A stretch of 41,174 nucleotides of DNA from Clostridiaceae bacterium (lineage in GTDB: Bacteria > Bacillota > Clostridia > DSM-8532): positions 1-41,174 of the forward strand of contig JAAXZX010000081.1 in NCBI GenBank assembly GCA_012719645.1, read 5' to 3'. Positions within the stretch are counted from its first letter, which is position 1; every line of letters starts with the position of its first letter. Of the stretch, positions 7,467-17,685 are shown in pieces. Below the pieces are notes generated by a model. That model had not been told where the DNA came from and ran no database searches. It saw nothing but the letters and a program-made list of their open reading frames with translations. Made by a program: the position numbers and the translations under genes.

Positions 7467-8225
7467 TCATTCTTCGAATATATCCTGCATCCTGTAGAAA
7501 CCTGGCTCCTTGCCATACAGGAAGGTTGCCGCCTTGAGGGCTCCCTCGGCAAACAGGTTCCTGGACAGGGAAGTGTGCCTGATTTCCAGGAGCTCGTCAT
7601 TGCCTGCGAACAGGACGGTATGCTCGCCTGTGATGGTGCCGCCCCTGATGGCATGTATGCCTATCTCGTCCCTTGTGCGTTTCTGATTGCTGGAGTGCCT
7701 GTCGTAGACGTACTTAAGCTGGTTCGGGGAAATTGCCGAGTTTATGGCATCGGCAATGGCAAGGGCTGTTCCGCTGGGGGCGTCAACCTTCTGATTATGG
7801 TGCTTTTCTATTATCTCAATATCAAAGGAGCCATACAGGGTCTTTGCGGCCGTTTTTACCAACTGGAGCAGCAGGTTTATGCCCAGCGACATATTGGCCG
7901 ACAAGAGGACAGGAATCTCGGCCCCTGCCTTTTCAATCTTCTCTTTCTGTTCAGGGGAGAAGCCGGTGGTGGCTATGACGATTGGCAGCTTCTTTTCAAT
8001 GGCATATCCCAGGATCCTGTCAAGAGCGGTGGGGTGTGAAAAATCGATGATCATATCGATCTTTTCCCTGATGTCCGCAGTGTCCGTATATACGGGGAAC
8101 GGGGCGTTACCGTTGGGTCTGACATCAAGTCCGGCGACTATGGCGAGATCATTCCGGAACCTCGCGCACTGGACTATGTTTTGTCCCATTCTTCCGTTGC
8201 AGCCATTCAACAGTATATTGATCAT
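7467..8225 (-). CDS. dapB: 4-hydroxy-tetrahydrodipicolinate reductase
   Basis: 252 residues. Reduces 4-hydroxy-tetrahydrodipicolinate with NAD(P)H in the diaminopimelate/lysine pathway, supplying lysine and cell-wall diaminopimelate. The Rossmann motif GCNGRMG is at residues 8-14, and the TTGFS and ANMSLGIN segments are present. The catalytic motif EKHHNQKVDAPSGTA has H142/H143 and K146, and the tetrahydrodipicolinate loop GTITGEHTV is intact. ATG has GGAGG 8 bases upstream. It follows dapA by 47 bases on the same strand, so both are controlled by the lysine riboswitch upstream of dapA. Confidence 0.96.
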   Translation of the reverse strand: MINILLNGCNGRMGQNIVQCARFRNDLAIVAGLDVRPNGNAPFPVYTDTADIREKIDMIIDFSHPTALDRILGYAIEKKLPIVIATTGFSPEQKEKIEKAGAEIPVLLSANMSLGINLLLQLVKTAAKTLYGSFDIEIIEKHHNQKVDAPSGTALAIADAINSAISPNQLKYVYDRHSSNQKRTRDEIGIHAIRGGTITGEHTVLFAGNDELLEIRHTSLSRNLFAEGALKAATFLYGKEPGFYRMQDIFEE

Positions 8226-8272
8226 TTTATCAACCTCCGGCTATATATCAGGTAAGGAGAAAGGCAGAAAAA

Positions 8273-9151
8273 TCATATCAGGCCGTATTCCTTCATCGCC
8301 TTTTTCAGTGTTTCCATTCCCTGCGGGCTTATGTCTACAAGGGGCAGGCGGCAGCGTCCCGCATTCATCCCCATAAGGTTCATGGCAGCCTTCACAGGGA
8401 TCGGGTTGGTTTCGCAGAACAGGGCCTTGACCAGCGGATCAAGCTTTATCTGAATCCTGCGGCTTGTTTCCAGGTCCCCTTCCATAAAGGAATGGACCAT
8501 CTTGTGTATGTCGGCAGGAACGATATTGGCAGCCACCGAAATAACACCCTTGCCTCCAAGGGCCAGCAGAGGCACTACGTTCCCGTCCTCGCCCGAATAC
8601 TGGATCAGTTCATCACCGCAGAGATAAGCGGTTTCAGCCACCTGCATCAGGTTGCATTCCTTCACGGCAACGATGTTGGGGATTTCCGAAAGACGCTTCA
8701 GTGTTGAGGAGTTGATATTCAGACTGGTCCTTGAGGGGACATTGTAGATTACAACGGGGATGTCCACACTTTCGGCAATGGCCTTGAAGTGCTGATAGAG
8801 CCCTTCCTGGGTGGTCTTGTTGTAGTAGGGTGTGACCGACAGGATGGAGTCCGCGCCTATGCTCTGGCAATACTGGCTCAGTTCGATGGCATGGCGGGTA
8901 TCGTTGCTGCCGGCTCCCATCATGATATGTACCCGGTTCCTGATGCGGTCTGCGGCAAAGCGAAGCACCTCCTTATGCTCCTCGTCAGACATGGTGGATG
9001 CTTCTCCCGTGGTTCCGCAGATCAGTATGGCGTCAGTTCCTTCCTTAATATGCCACTCAATCAGTTCCCCGAGTTTCCCATAGTCGACTCCGTCCTCGGT
9101 AAACGGTGTTACAAGCGCTACACATGACCCGATGAATAATGGCTTCTTCAT
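8273..9151 (-). CDS. dapA: 4-hydroxy-tetrahydrodipicolinate synthase
   Basis: 292-residue (beta/alpha)8 aldolase, standard length. Condenses pyruvate with aspartate semialdehyde, the committed step to lysine and diaminopimelate. Schiff-base Lys is K164 (VAVKE), catalytic Tyr Y136 (IYNVPSRT), Thr pair in GTTGE (46-50), and the partner-subunit Tyr in SVTPYYN. These numbers sit within three residues of E. coli DapA. The ATG at 9151 is 8 bases from GGAG; an in-frame GTG three codons earlier overlaps the ribosome site and is rejected. First gene of dapA-dapB, with a lysine riboswitch and terminator in its leader. Confidence 0.97.
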   Translation of the reverse strand: MKKPLFIGSCVALVTPFTEDGVDYGKLGELIEWHIKEGTDAILICGTTGEASTMSDEEHKEVLRFAADRIRNRVHIMMGAGSNDTRHAIELSQYCQSIGADSILSVTPYYNKTTQEGLYQHFKAIAESVDIPVVIYNVPSRTSLNINSSTLKRLSEIPNIVAVKECNLMQVAETAYLCGDELIQYSGEDGNVVPLLALGGKGVISVAANIVPADIHKMVHSFMEGDLETSRRIQIKLDPLVKALFCETNPIPVKAAMNLMGMNAGRCRLPLVDISPQGMETLKKAMKEYGLI

Positions 9152-9186
9152 AACAGGCACTCCTTCCTTTCACGACAGGTGAGTGA

Positions 9187-9218
9187 TAAAAAAGCTGTCG
9201 TTGAGTTAACGGCAGCTT
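9187..9218 (-). terminator. Riboswitch-controlled terminator before dapA
   Basis: On the minus strand AAGCTG-C-CGTT, loop AACTC, AACG-A-CAGCTT, followed by six T (complement of 9188-9193). It lies between the aptamer and the dapA start, so it is the expression platform: lysine binding should favour it and stop transcription. Confidence 0.88.
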
Positions 9219-9249
9219 ATACTTTGCATAGAGCAAGCATATAACGATC

Positions 9250-9420
9250 TACCGATAGCTCTCCACTGTATTTGCCAGTGACAGTCGCAAGGCTGTTAAC
9301 CATGCGCCCAGGCAGCAGATTGGACGGAATCATGCTCCTTCGGCAATTTCTCCTTTCTGCCGGGTTCATCGGGCCCGCCGCCCTCATCCGGATTACTCAT
9401 AGAAAATGCGCCTCTATCTA
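9250..9420 (-). promoter_or_regulatory. Lysine riboswitch (L box) aptamer
   Basis: Minus-strand leader of dapA, about 170 nt. The conserved blocks of the L box are in order: GATAGAGGCGC (complement of 9408-9418), AGTA, GAAAGGAGAAATTGCCGAAGG, a central hairpin, GACTGTCACTGG, and TGGAGAGCTATCGG closing P1 near 9252-9259. They match the remembered arrangement of the B. subtilis lysC leader closely. P1 is GATAG/CTATC. A terminator follows. It should switch off dapA-dapB when lysine is abundant. Confidence 0.92.
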
Positions 9421-9423
9421 TAG

Positions 9424-9429
9424 ATTATA
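9424..9429 (-). promoter_or_regulatory. -10 box for the dapA riboswitch transcript
   Basis: TATAAT on the minus strand; the start site about 7 bases on coincides with the first base of the aptamer P1. No good -35 hexamer is seen at 17-18 bases. Confidence 0.55.
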
Positions 9430-9537
9430 TTCAGTTTTTCCGATTCATTCCATACCCTGCAGGACTGGCATGCACAAACCATGTCCCAGTGGTATTTCAT
9501 GCCGGGCTACCGTAAATATTATCACGATTTGGGCACG

Positions 9538-9567
9538 TTGTCAAAGAACATTTTATTATGATATAGT
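9538..9567 (+). promoter_or_regulatory. Probable promoter of ftsK
   Basis: TTGTCA at 9538-9543, 18-base spacer, TATAGT at 9562-9567. It lies 36 bases upstream of the GTG start. Confidence 0.6.
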
Positions 9568-9603
9568 TAAAGGGATGAATGGCTGGAAAACGGAGGTATT
9601 GAA

Positions 9604-12093
9604 GTGTCTCCAAGCAAGGTACAAAAGAAGTCGAAAAGGAGCGTAAAACCAGTATCAAGAAAGGTGAAGAATCCGGGCAAGAGCCGGCTGAAAGCCGAAA
9701 TAGCTGGGCTTCTGATCGCCGTCGCGGGCGTTATCATGATGCTCAGCATTTATTTTAACGGCGCTGCCGGGCCCTTGGGTGAACTCATTGGCCGGTTTAC
9801 GGGCGGCCTTTTTGGTCTTATGGGTTATGTGGTCCCGGCGTTCACCTTTATTCTCGGCATTATCATTATCTTCAGGCCAAGGGCGGTTTCCAGGTCAGGG
9901 AAAACCATGCTGACGCTGATACTGATATCCCTTGTATCAGCCTTGCTCCAGGCCGGACTTCATGATGTCGCCTATTACCAGAATATGAATGTCGGCCAGT
10001 ACATAACCACCTTCTACCATGAAGGCGTTCGTGCCATAGGAAAGGGCGCCGGCGGTTTCGTGTCATCGGGCGGTGTGATTGGAGGCATCATTGGTGTGCC
10101 GTTGCTGTTCGTTTTCAAGAAGCTGGGAACCATGATCATCCTTATTACCCTTGCCATCATATCCGCAATGCTCCTGACGAGGCTGTCCCTGGCAAAGGCC
10201 GCAAAGGGGGTTTACCGGGGAACCGCCGGGGTCATCACCGGCATGGTGGACGCTGTAAAAAAGCGGAGGAGCGAACGGGAAGAGGAATTGGGCGATGAGG
10301 ATTATGACGATGACGAAGATGAAGACGATGAAATCGAATTGCCTGACACATTTGCCCCCGGCACCCGGAAACGCGCCAGGATAGTGGACTTCCCGCTGCA
10401 GGAAGCCAGGGGGCGGGAAGAGATGGAGCCTCCCGAACCCGAGCCCGCTAAACAGGAAGACATGCCGTTGATGCTCGGAGATGAACAGTATAGGAGACAA
10501 AGGCCGGCCTCAACGAATCATGAAAAGCCTGCCGCATCAGTGAAGACCGCATCGGCGCAAAAGGCGCCCGGCCGGGATGAAGTTCCTGCCCCGGATGAAA
10601 ACGGGGGAATTATCGCCCGCGAGCATAAAGGAGAATACGTTTTCCCGCCCCTGGAACTGTTGAGCAGATCCAGGGAGGGTGAATCGAACATGAGGCGGAT
10701 AAAAGCATCGGCCGCAGAAAACGCCAGGAAGCTTGAAGCCACCCTGGAGAGCTTTGGGATAGGGGCAAAGGTAATAAATGTATCCATCGGTCCGGCGTTT
10801 ACCCGCTATGAGCTGCAGCCGGCGCCCGGCGTGAAGGTGAGCAGGATAGTCAACCTTACCGATGATATCGCCCTTAACCTTGCTGCCTCAGGTGTCCGCA
10901 TAGAGGCGCCCATCCCCGGCAAAGCGGCCATAGGGGTTGAGGTGCCAAACAATGAAGTAGCCCCCATCAGCCTGCGCAGCGTCCTGGAATCCCCAGAGTT
11001 CACGCGGCATGAATCAAGGCTGGCGGTTGCCCTGGGAAAGGACATCACCGGAGAGAACGTGGTTGTGGACCTTGCAAAGATGCCCCATATACTGATAGCG
11101 GGCGCTACGGGCTCAGGAAAGAGCGTATGCATCAACTCCATTGTCATCAGCCTGCTGTATAAGGCGACCCCGGACGATGTTAGGATGCTCATGATCGACA
11201 CCAAGGTGGTGGAACTGGGTGTTTACAACGGTATTCCACACCTGCTGATCCCGGTCGTCACCGATCCCAACAAGGCTGCGGGGGCCTTAAGGTGGGCCGT
11301 TTCGGAAATGACAACCCGCTACAGGCTCTTTGCCGACCGCGGGGTACGCGATATCCTGGGTTATAACGCCTATATAGAAGAAACCGGCGAGGGGGACAAG
11401 CTTCCCCAGATCGTCATCATAATAGATGAGCTTGCGGATCTTATGATGGTCGCTCCCCATGATGTGGAGGATTCCATCTGCAGGCTGGCCCAGATGGCGC
11501 GGGCGGCGGGCATGCATCTCGTGATCGCCACACAGCGTCCTTCGGTTAATGTCATAACAGGCGTCATCAAGGCCAATATACCTTCGCGCATAGCCTTTGC
11601 CGTGTCCTCCCAGGTGGATTCAAGGACCATCCTGGATATGGCCGGGGCTGAGAAGCTCCTCGGCAAGGGGGATATGCTCTATTATCCGGTTGGAGTTCCA
11701 AAGCCGATACGTGTAAAGGGTTGCTTCGTTTCCGACAAGGAAGTGGAGCTGACGGTTGACTTTGTCAAAAACCAGATGAAAGCCCTATATGATGAGGATA
11801 TCATCGAGAATATCAATGATGACTCCGGCGGCAGCGGTGAAGAAGACGAAGATGGCGTGGACGAACTTCTTCCCCAGGCCATAGAGGCTGTCATTGATTG
11901 CGGGCAGGCATCTGTTTCCTTTATCCAGCGGAAGTTCAAGGTCGGATACGCCAGGGCTGGAAGGATTATCGACCAGATGGCTGAGCGAAACATCATCAGC
12001 GGCTATGAAGGCAGCAAGCCCAGGAGGGTGCTGATCACGAGGGAACGCTGGGAAGAAATGAAAATGAACAGCCGTACGGAGGGCGAGCCATGA
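9604..12093 (+). CDS. ftsK: FtsK/SpoIIIE DNA translocase
   Basis: 829 residues. ATP-driven hexameric pump that moves chromosome DNA through the division or sporulation septum. Order: hydrophobic N-terminus with about four membrane helices (about 35-200), an acidic linker (about 220-350), the alpha/beta motor with Walker A GATGSGKS at 500-507 and Walker [12 protein letters not shown], and a C-terminal gamma winged helix (about 755-825, [23 protein letters not shown]) that reads octameric polarity sequences. Start GTG with GGAGG 7 bases before it. Sequence alone does not separate the vegetative FtsK/SftA role from the sporulation-specific SpoIIIE role; the four-helix N-terminus fits SpoIIIE. 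The stop overlaps the next start by 4 bases. Confidence 0.95.
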   Translation: MSPSKVQKKSKRSVKPVSRKVKNPGKSRLKAEIAGLLIAVAGVIMMLSIYFNGAAGPLGELIGRFTGGLFGLMGYVVPAFTFILGIIIIFRPRAVSRSGKTMLTLILISLVSALLQAGLHDVAYYQNMNVGQYITTFYHEGVRAIGKGAGGFVSSGGVIGGIIGVPLLFVFKKLGTMIILITLAIISAMLLTRLSLAKAAKGVYRGTAGVITGMVDAVKKRRSEREEELGDEDYDDDEDEDDEIELPDTFAPGTRKRARIVDFPLQEARGREEMEPPEPEPAKQEDMPLMLGDEQYRRQRPASTNHEKPAASVKTASAQKAPGRDEVPAPDENGGIIAREHKGEYVFPPLELLSRSREGESNMRRIKASAAENARKLEATLESFGIGAKVINVSIGPAFTRYELQPAPGVKVSRIVNLTDDIALNLAASGVRIEAPIPGKAAIGVEVPNNEVAPISLRSVLESPEFTRHESRLAVALGKDITGENVVVDLAKMPHILIAGATGSGKSVCINSIVISLLYKATPDDVRMLMIDTKVVELGVYNGIPHLLIPVVTDPNKAAGALRWAVSEMTTRYRLFADRGVRDILGYNAYIEETGEGDKLPQIVIIIDELADLMMVAPHDVEDSICRLAQMARAAGMHLVIATQRPSVNVITGVIKANIPSRIAFAVSSQVDSRTILDMAGAEKLLGKGDMLYYPVGVPKPIRVKGCFVSDKEVELTVDFVKNQMKALYDEDIIENINDDSGGSGEEDEDGVDELLPQAIEAVIDCGQASVSFIQRKFKVGYARAGRIIDQMAERNIISGYEGSKPRRVLITRERWEEMKMNSRTEGEP

Positions 12094-13931
12094 ACCATTT
12101 CGCCGATTTTCTATCAGGCTGGAATGTGCTGCTTGCGTTTGTGAATTTCCTGATCCTAATTATGACCTTTTATATGGGACTGAGGTTCATAAAACGCACG
12201 ACCCTGATGACCACCGCCGTCTTTATTCTTCAGCTCTGCGTCCTGACGGCGGGGATACTGGCATTCATAAGCAAGACTTATCTTGTGCCACTTTTTGAAA
12301 TAGCCCTGAGCCTTTTAGGCGTCGTTTTCCCTTCATTATTCCTGGTCCATGATTATTTCTGCATGAAGCGCAGGATAAAAGAGAGCGGAGCTGCCGCGCC
12401 TCTCATCCGGAAGCTGGAGAAGGAAGGCCGCGCGGCGAAATACAGCTATTTTACGGAAGAAGCCATGGACTGGGGAGAAGAGGCACAACCGGGCATGGTT
12501 TCAGCAACGCTGTCCATGAATGAAAAAAAGCTGAAAAAGCAGTTCATGGCCCAGATTAACGCGGCCCATAAGCTCATTGAAAAAGGAAAGCTCGAGGACG
12601 CTCTGGCAAATTACAGGATCCTGGCGGGAATAGCCCAGGATAATCCCTGCGTTGTATATAATACAGCCTGGCTGATGAGGAAGCTCGGGCAATATGAACA
12701 GTCGCAGAAACTGTACAAAAAGGTCCTGGACCTGTGGGGGAAAAAATCAGCACAAAAAAACGGGGAAACCGACGACGAGGATTATGCGGAGGATACCGGG
12801 TTCAACAATGAAGAGTTCTGCGCCATGGTATACTTCGGTTATGGCATATGCTGCTATGCCCTGAAAAAATACGAACTTGCCATCATAAACTTCAATAAGG
12901 CCATGAAGCATGTACCTGACCTGAGGGAGGCCGATATCAACATCGCCAAGGCATACCTGGCGCTGGAAAAATTCGAGGAAGCGGAAGAGCATATCCGAAG
13001 CGCGCTGGAGAAGAAGGACGACGCAAGGCTCAGGTATCTTATCGCCGTGATCTGCTTTGAAAAGAACAGGGACATGGAGTGCAAGTACCATCTTGAGAAG
13101 ATCACCGAAAGCCATAATGACTTTGTGGAAGCCTGGGACCTTTTAGGCAAGGTCTGCAGGAGGACCGGGGACTGGAAGGGCGCCGAAACCGCTTACAGGA
13201 AGCTGACACAGATACAGCCACAGGATGCCGATGCATGCTACAGGCTGGGATTTGCCCAAAGGCAGGAGGGAAAGACAGAGGAAGCCTTCAACAGCTTTAA
13301 AATCGCGGCGGATATCAATCCGATGCACAGCCGGGCGCTCTACAGCATGGCTTCCATCCTGGACGCCCAGGGGAAATACGATAAAGCCATCGAATACCTG
13401 AAAAAATCCCTGGAAGGGGACGAAAAACTGGAAATGGCATACAACCTGCTGGCGGAGATCTATATCTCCAGGGACCAGTTGTTTGATGCCATCCATGTTT
13501 ATGAGGAAGCCTCGGCAGTGCACCCGGAATCCTATATCATACAGTATAACCTTGGCATTACCCTGATGATGGTCAGGCACTTTGAAGAAGCGGTACAGGC
13601 TTTCAGGCGGGCGCAAAGGATAACGACCGACGACCCGGCCCTCTATTACAACTGGGCTTCGGCGGCAATAGCCCTCAAAAACTACAGCGAAGCGGCCAGG
13701 CTTTACAAGGAAGGGCTCCGATACAAGCCCGACGACGACGAGATGCTGTATGGCCTGGCACGCATCTCAGCCCTATCGGGAGACGCGGATGCGGCCATCG
13801 CTTTCCTGTCACAGTGCTTCCGGATCAATCCCGCGCTTAAGCTCAGGGCAAAGGCGTCCCATGATTTCGCGTCGCTTAGGACCATGAAAGAATTCAGGGA
13901 AATCACGAGCCTGCCCTGCAAGGAGGCCTGA
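12090..13931 (+). CDS. Membrane-anchored tetratricopeptide repeat protein
   Basis: 613 residues. The N-terminus has three hydrophobic helices (about 12-32, 40-60, 66-90); then comes a mixed linker and, from about residue 150 to the end, a series of TPR-like 34-residue helix pairs (such as [23 protein letters not shown] and [27 protein letters not shown]). At least nine units can be counted by eye. TPR arrays bind protein partners; the partner is unknown. Its start overlaps the ftsK stop (ATGA), so the two are translationally coupled. A role at the septum or with the translocase is therefore plausible, but only from context. It converges on the chemoreceptor gene 20 bases away. Confidence 0.85.
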   Translation: MNHFADFLSGWNVLLAFVNFLILIMTFYMGLRFIKRTTLMTTAVFILQLCVLTAGILAFISKTYLVPLFEIALSLLGVVFPSLFLVHDYFCMKRRIKESGAAAPLIRKLEKEGRAAKYSYFTEEAMDWGEEAQPGMVSATLSMNEKKLKKQFMAQINAAHKLIEKGKLEDALANYRILAGIAQDNPCVVYNTAWLMRKLGQYEQSQKLYKKVLDLWGKKSAQKNGETDDEDYAEDTGFNNEEFCAMVYFGYGICCYALKKYELAIINFNKAMKHVPDLREADINIAKAYLALEKFEEAEEHIRSALEKKDDARLRYLIAVICFEKNRDMECKYHLEKITESHNDFVEAWDLLGKVCRRTGDWKGAETAYRKLTQIQPQDADACYRLGFAQRQEGKTEEAFNSFKIAADINPMHSRALYSMASILDAQGKYDKAIEYLKKSLEGDEKLEMAYNLLAEIYISRDQLFDAIHVYEEASAVHPESYIIQYNLGITLMMVRHFEEAVQAFRRAQRITTDDPALYYNWASAAIALKNYSEAARLYKEGLRYKPDDDEMLYGLARISALSGDADAAIAFLSQCFRINPALKLRAKASHDFASLRTMKEFREITSLPCKEA

Positions 13932-13950
13932 AAAGCGGGAAGGGTTTTAC

Positions 13951-16053
13951 CTATTTGAAGAAAACGTTCATGTTACTCTTATTGATCTCGTAGGTTCCAG
14001 TGTCTTCCCTGTCCTCGATGGTTTTGCCGCTGCACAATTCGTTCAGCCTTCTAACCACCAGTTCACCCCAAAGTCTCTGGCGCTGCGCTACCACGTAAGT
14101 ATTCCCGTTTTCGAGGGCAGCCCTGGAATCCTCGGTTTTGTCGAAGACCACGCAAAGGGGTGTCATGCCCAATTCTTCCTTCAGTTTCCTGGCAAAGAAA
14201 CTGCCAACGGAATCCAGGCAGACAAAGCAGTCGAATTCACGTTTATCCCTTATTGCATCCTTAAATTCCTTCCATCTGCCTTCCTGGTCGCCGGATTTCG
14301 ATTTCATCATGGTAACTTCTATCCCGGGATACTTGCCGATGACTTCCATGAAACCGTCAATCCTGTCCTTCATATTCTGTGCGGTATGGAAAGGGCATAC
14401 GGCAAATATCCTTCCCTTGCCGTTCAGCTTTTTGCCCGCCAGTTCGCCGAGAAGTCTGCCGGCCTTGCGGTTATCGGTCCCTATAAAGCTGCTTCTTGGC
14501 AGATCCGGGATGTCTGTATCGTAGAAAATAACCTTTATGCCCTTATCTATGGCCCTCATCAGGCTTTGCCTTACTTCCTGGGCGTCAAGGGGGCTTATTC
14601 CTATGCCGTCCACGCCCTGGCTGATGGCTTCATCAATGTACGAGGCCTGGATTTTCGGATCATGGGTTTTCGGTGCACGCCAGGTAACGTCCACGCCAAG
14701 CTTAGCCCCGGCGTCAATGGCTCCGTCCCTGGTATCGTGGAAGAACGGGATGTCGATGTGGGTCATAATGGCGAACGACCTTTTCCTGGCGGTTATCCTG
14801 TCAAAGCTGAACTTGTTGATGGCTTCCTCGAGGCCTGCGATGACCGAGTCAAAGCTTTCCGAAAGCTGTACAAGGATTTCCGAGGAATTCATCTGCGAGT
14901 AAATCAGCGAAGTTATCTCCTGGGTTGAAGCTGCTGTTTCCTCGGCCACGGCGGCTATATTGGTGATGGAATCGGACAGAGTCTTCTTGAAATCGTTGAG
15001 TATGGAGATCTTCTTTTTAACGTCAAGAAGCTGGGCGAACAACACTTCGACAGCGTTGGAGATATTGATAAACGCTTCATTGGTCTTGTTCACCGACTCG
15101 GCCTGTTCCTGAATCGTCGAAGTCGTCATCTCGATGGTTTTCGTAGTGATATCGACCTGCTTCTGGATCCCTGCAATTATTTTCTTTATCTCCTCGCTTG
15201 AAACGTAACTCTGCTGGGCCAGTTTCTTGATCTCCTCCGCCACTACCATGAACCCTCTGCCCTTTTCGCCTGCCCTTGCGGCTTCTATGGAAGCGTTCAG
15301 GGACAGGAGGTTGGTCTGGCTGGCGAGGCCCGCAATGGTGGAGGTGATATTGCTGATGTTGGCCGCCATCTCGTTGAGCTGCTTCATATTCAGGTTAATT
15401 TCCTCCATGTTTTTTTCTGTTTCCATGCTCTTGCCAAGCAGGTCGGTGATATTCGATTTGCCGAACTCGGCCATATCCTTGGTGACATCGGCCTTCTTAA
15501 TCATGAGCTCGGCCGAGGTGGCAACCTCCTCCAGCCTGCTGACCAGTTCCTGTGTGACCTTGGTGCTTTCTTCCGCGTCCTGGGCCTGTTCACTTGCTCC
15601 CCTGGACACCATGTCGGCCGATGCGGCTATTTTGCTTGAAACGTCCGACGCTTCCCTGGATGTCATTTTCACGGTATTTGCCAGGTGCTTGGCCTCTTCC
15701 GTCGACCTGCCCACGTTGGACAGCACCTGGTTGAAGGTCTTGATTAATTCGTTGCCTTCCCTGATCAGGCCGCTTACGGACAGGTTCTTGCTTTCCGGGA
15801 TGGCGTTATTCAGGTTTCCTTCCCTGGCTTCGCGGAAAGCCTCAATCAGTGCCTGGTGCCCCCTTGTTACACCGGTAAAGACCAGGAACTGTACTGCAAG
15901 ACCAGCCAATGCCAGTATACAGGACGGTATTATAAAGATCAGCGCCTTTCCCGGCGAACTGAACAAGGCTATTACCAGCAGGGCTACGGGCAGAAATGAT
16001 GTGAAGATATGGTTAACCAGAACAATAACCCAGGACTTATTTCTAATCTCCAT
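13951..16053 (-). CDS. Methyl-accepting chemotaxis protein with C-terminal sugar-binding-protein domain
   Basis: 700 residues with an unusual order. Two adjacent membrane helices are at the N-terminus (about 10-30 and 36-60) with almost no extracellular loop, so there is no normal periplasmic sensor. Next is a cytoplasmic receptor coiled coil with the conserved hairpin tip [23 protein letters not shown] near residue 245. From residue 424 to the end is a periplasmic-binding-protein fold of the ribose/galactose (LacI-like) class: [54 protein letters not shown] and the final VVAQRQ segment. By this topology the binding domain is in the cytoplasm and would sense an internal sugar. ATG has GGGG 8 bases upstream. 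Single gene, transcribed divergently from the CE7 esterase gene. Confidence 0.9.
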   Translation of the reverse strand: MEIRNKSWVIVLVNHIFTSFLPVALLVIALFSSPGKALIFIIPSCILALAGLAVQFLVFTGVTRGHQALIEAFREAREGNLNNAIPESKNLSVSGLIREGNELIKTFNQVLSNVGRSTEEAKHLANTVKMTSREASDVSSKIAASADMVSRGASEQAQDAEESTKVTQELVSRLEEVATSAELMIKKADVTKDMAEFGKSNITDLLGKSMETEKNMEEINLNMKQLNEMAANISNITSTIAGLASQTNLLSLNASIEAARAGEKGRGFMVVAEEIKKLAQQSYVSSEEIKKIIAGIQKQVDITTKTIEMTTSTIQEQAESVNKTNEAFINISNAVEVLFAQLLDVKKKISILNDFKKTLSDSITNIAAVAEETAASTQEITSLIYSQMNSSEILVQLSESFDSVIAGLEEAINKFSFDRITARKRSFAIMTHIDIPFFHDTRDGAIDAGAKLGVDVTWRAPKTHDPKIQASYIDEAISQGVDGIGISPLDAQEVRQSLMRAIDKGIKVIFYDTDIPDLPRSSFIGTDNRKAGRLLGELAGKKLNGKGRIFAVCPFHTAQNMKDRIDGFMEVIGKYPGIEVTMMKSKSGDQEGRWKEFKDAIRDKREFDCFVCLDSVGSFFARKLKEELGMTPLCVVFDKTEDSRAALENGNTYVVAQRQRLWGELVVRRLNELCSGKTIEDREDTGTYEINKSNMNVFFK

Positions 16054-16534
16054 AATATTGACCCCTTGTCAACAAATATTGATTTAGATCGCTGAATGTA
16101 CCAGAGGTGCGTTGCATGGGCAGTAAAACAGGGATGCAACTATAATGAGATCCGGGCTTCCGAACGGCCATGTGTTCCAATTATTATATACCAATATTAG
16201 TTAATGAAATAACATTTTAACATCAAGAAGCCTGGAAGTTAATATACAGTCGGCGAGGCGCCCTGGAAGATCAAGGCTTTCGCCATCCTGCCCATGAGCG
16301 CCGGACGATTGACACGGTGAATGGTATTGCTTTACACTGAATATGGCATAAATAAGTATTTATGAGGTATGAGGAAACTGCAGGTTTACCTCGTGGAGTA
16401 CCCTTAAGGCTTTCCGGGAAATCACAAGCCTTCCCGGGAAAGAGGATTGGCCATATTGCAGGAAAACGCGGCATGACTGCCTTCGACAGGCGGATTGCCG
16501 TGCCGATAGAATATGGAACGAGAGGAAGAACAGC
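16054..16534. other. Intergenic region between divergent chemoreceptor and esterase genes
   Basis: 481 bases without a convincing gene. It holds a hairpin GTTGCAT (16111-16117) / ATGCAAC (16134-16140) in the chemoreceptor leader, a minus-strand TATAAT (complement of 16183-16188) with no clear -35, a plus-strand promoter candidate at 16309-16338, and a hairpin AAGGCTT (16406-16412) / AAGCCTT (16426-16432) in the esterase leader. No SigD-type flagellar/chemotaxis promoter was recognised. Confidence 0.5.
16309..16338 (+). promoter_or_regulatory. Probable promoter of the CE7 esterase gene
   Basis: TTGACA at 16309-16314, 18-base spacer, TACACT at 16333-16338. It leaves a leader of about 190 bases that contains the hairpin at 16406-16432. 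Confidence 0.6.
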
Positions 16535-17494
16535 ATGCCAGTATTTGATTTTCCACTTGAAAAGCTGAAGGAGTATAAAGGAATCAACCCAAAACCGGCT
16601 GACTTTGACGAGTTTTGGGACGAATCCACCAGGGAAATGAAACAGACGCCCCACCGGGCGGAACTGGTGCCCGCCGATTTCCGTACCGATTACGCGGAAT
16701 GCTTCCACCTGTATTTTGACGGCACCGGAGGTTCCAGGATACATGCCCAATACCTGAGGCCTGCACAAAGGAAAGGAAAATGCCCGGTTATCCTGATGTT
16801 CCATGGATACTCGGTGGACGCTGGGGACTGGGTCGATAAACTGGGCTATGTCGCTGCCGGGTTCTGTGTGTCTGCGCTGGACTGCCGCGGGCAGGGAGGC
16901 CTGTCGGAAGACCTTGGACAGACGAAAGGCACCACCTTTAAATGCCATTTCATCAAAGGTCTCGACGGAGATCCCCGGGATATGCTGTTCAGGCATATCT
17001 TCCTTGATACTGCCAAGCTCGCTGATATCGTACTTGGCTTTCCCGAGGTGGATGAGAACAGGGCGGGAGCTACCGGAGGCTCCCAGGGCGGCGCCCTGAC
17101 GGTCGCGTGTGCTGCCCTGGAACCGAGGATAAAGAAGCTTGCCCCGGTATACCCGTTTTTAAGCGATTACAAAAGGGTATGGGAGATGGACCTGGATACA
17201 AATGCCTATGAGGAACTGAGATACTATTTCAGGCGCTTTGATCCGCTTCATGAAAGGGAAGAGGAGATATTCACCAAGCTGGGGTATATTGATATCCAGC
17301 ACCTGGCTCCGAGGATAAAGGGCGAGACCCTGTGGACCGTGGGTCTTATGGATACCATATGCCCTCCGTCGTCCCAGTTTGCGGCATACAACAAGATCAG
17401 GGCTAAAAAGGATATGCTGATCTATCCGGACTTCGGTCATGAACATATCCGCGGCCTGGCAGACAGGATTTTCACGTTTTTTATGGACCTTTGA
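16535..17494 (+). CDS. axeA: CE7 acetyl xylan esterase / cephalosporin-C deacetylase
   Basis: 319 residues, the usual length for carbohydrate esterase family 7. Removes acetyl groups from xylo-oligosaccharides and other small acetyl esters. The alpha/beta hydrolase triad is S183 (GGSQGG), D273 (GLMDTICPPS) and H302 (DFGHEHI). The family signature RGQGG is at about 117-121, and an oxyanion Tyr is present in HGYS. No signal peptide, as usual for this intracellular hexameric family. AGAGGAA lies upstream of ATG at 16535. Together with the GH1 enzyme it suggests use of imported plant oligosaccharides. A minus-strand reading frame over its first half is not supported. Confidence 0.93.
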   Translation: MPVFDFPLEKLKEYKGINPKPADFDEFWDESTREMKQTPHRAELVPADFRTDYAECFHLYFDGTGGSRIHAQYLRPAQRKGKCPVILMFHGYSVDAGDWVDKLGYVAAGFCVSALDCRGQGGLSEDLGQTKGTTFKCHFIKGLDGDPRDMLFRHIFLDTAKLADIVLGFPEVDENRAGATGGSQGGALTVACAALEPRIKKLAPVYPFLSDYKRVWEMDLDTNAYEELRYYFRRFDPLHEREEEIFTKLGYIDIQHLAPRIKGETLWTVGLMDTICPPSSQFAAYNKIRAKKDMLIYPDFGHEHIRGLADRIFTFFMDL

Positions 17495-17528
17495 AAACGG
17501 TTAGGATGTACAAAAAGGAACTGATTTC

Positions 17529-17557
17529 TTGACACATAATTTAAAAATGTATACAAT
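17529..17557 (+). promoter_or_regulatory. SigA promoter of rny
   Basis: TTGACA at 17529-17534, 17-base spacer, TACAAT at 17552-17557. The transcript would have a leader of about 275 bases. Confidence 0.85.
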
Positions 17558-17627
17558 GAATCCATGATGGCATTCAATATTTTACTATTGAGCAGCCATT
17601 TCCATGATCCTTACTGCAAGAGTTTTA

Positions 17628-17685
17628 CATGAAAGTGAAGCCAGCTTTTCTTTCATGCTGCAACATCTGTTGATGTTGCAGTTTT
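17628..17685 (+). promoter_or_regulatory. Tandem hairpins in the rny leader, possible attenuator
   Basis: Two adjacent perfect stems: CATGAAAG (17628-17635) / CTTTCATG (17650-17657), then CTGCAACATC (17658-17667) / GATGTTGCAG (17672-17681) with TGTT loop followed by TTTT. The second resembles a weak intrinsic terminator between promoter and gene. The leader also contains a frame from 17604 to 17837 that I do not regard as a gene. No known riboswitch class was recognised. Confidence 0.6.

Noticed and set aside
9272-9646. 124-residue plus-strand frame upstream of ftsK
   Set aside because: It is antisense to the lysine riboswitch and runs into the ftsK start; composition is explained by the aptamer.
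16271-16996. 241-residue minus-strand frame opposite the CE7 esterase start
   Set aside because: It overlaps a gene with a complete catalytic triad and has no recognisable motif or ribosome site.
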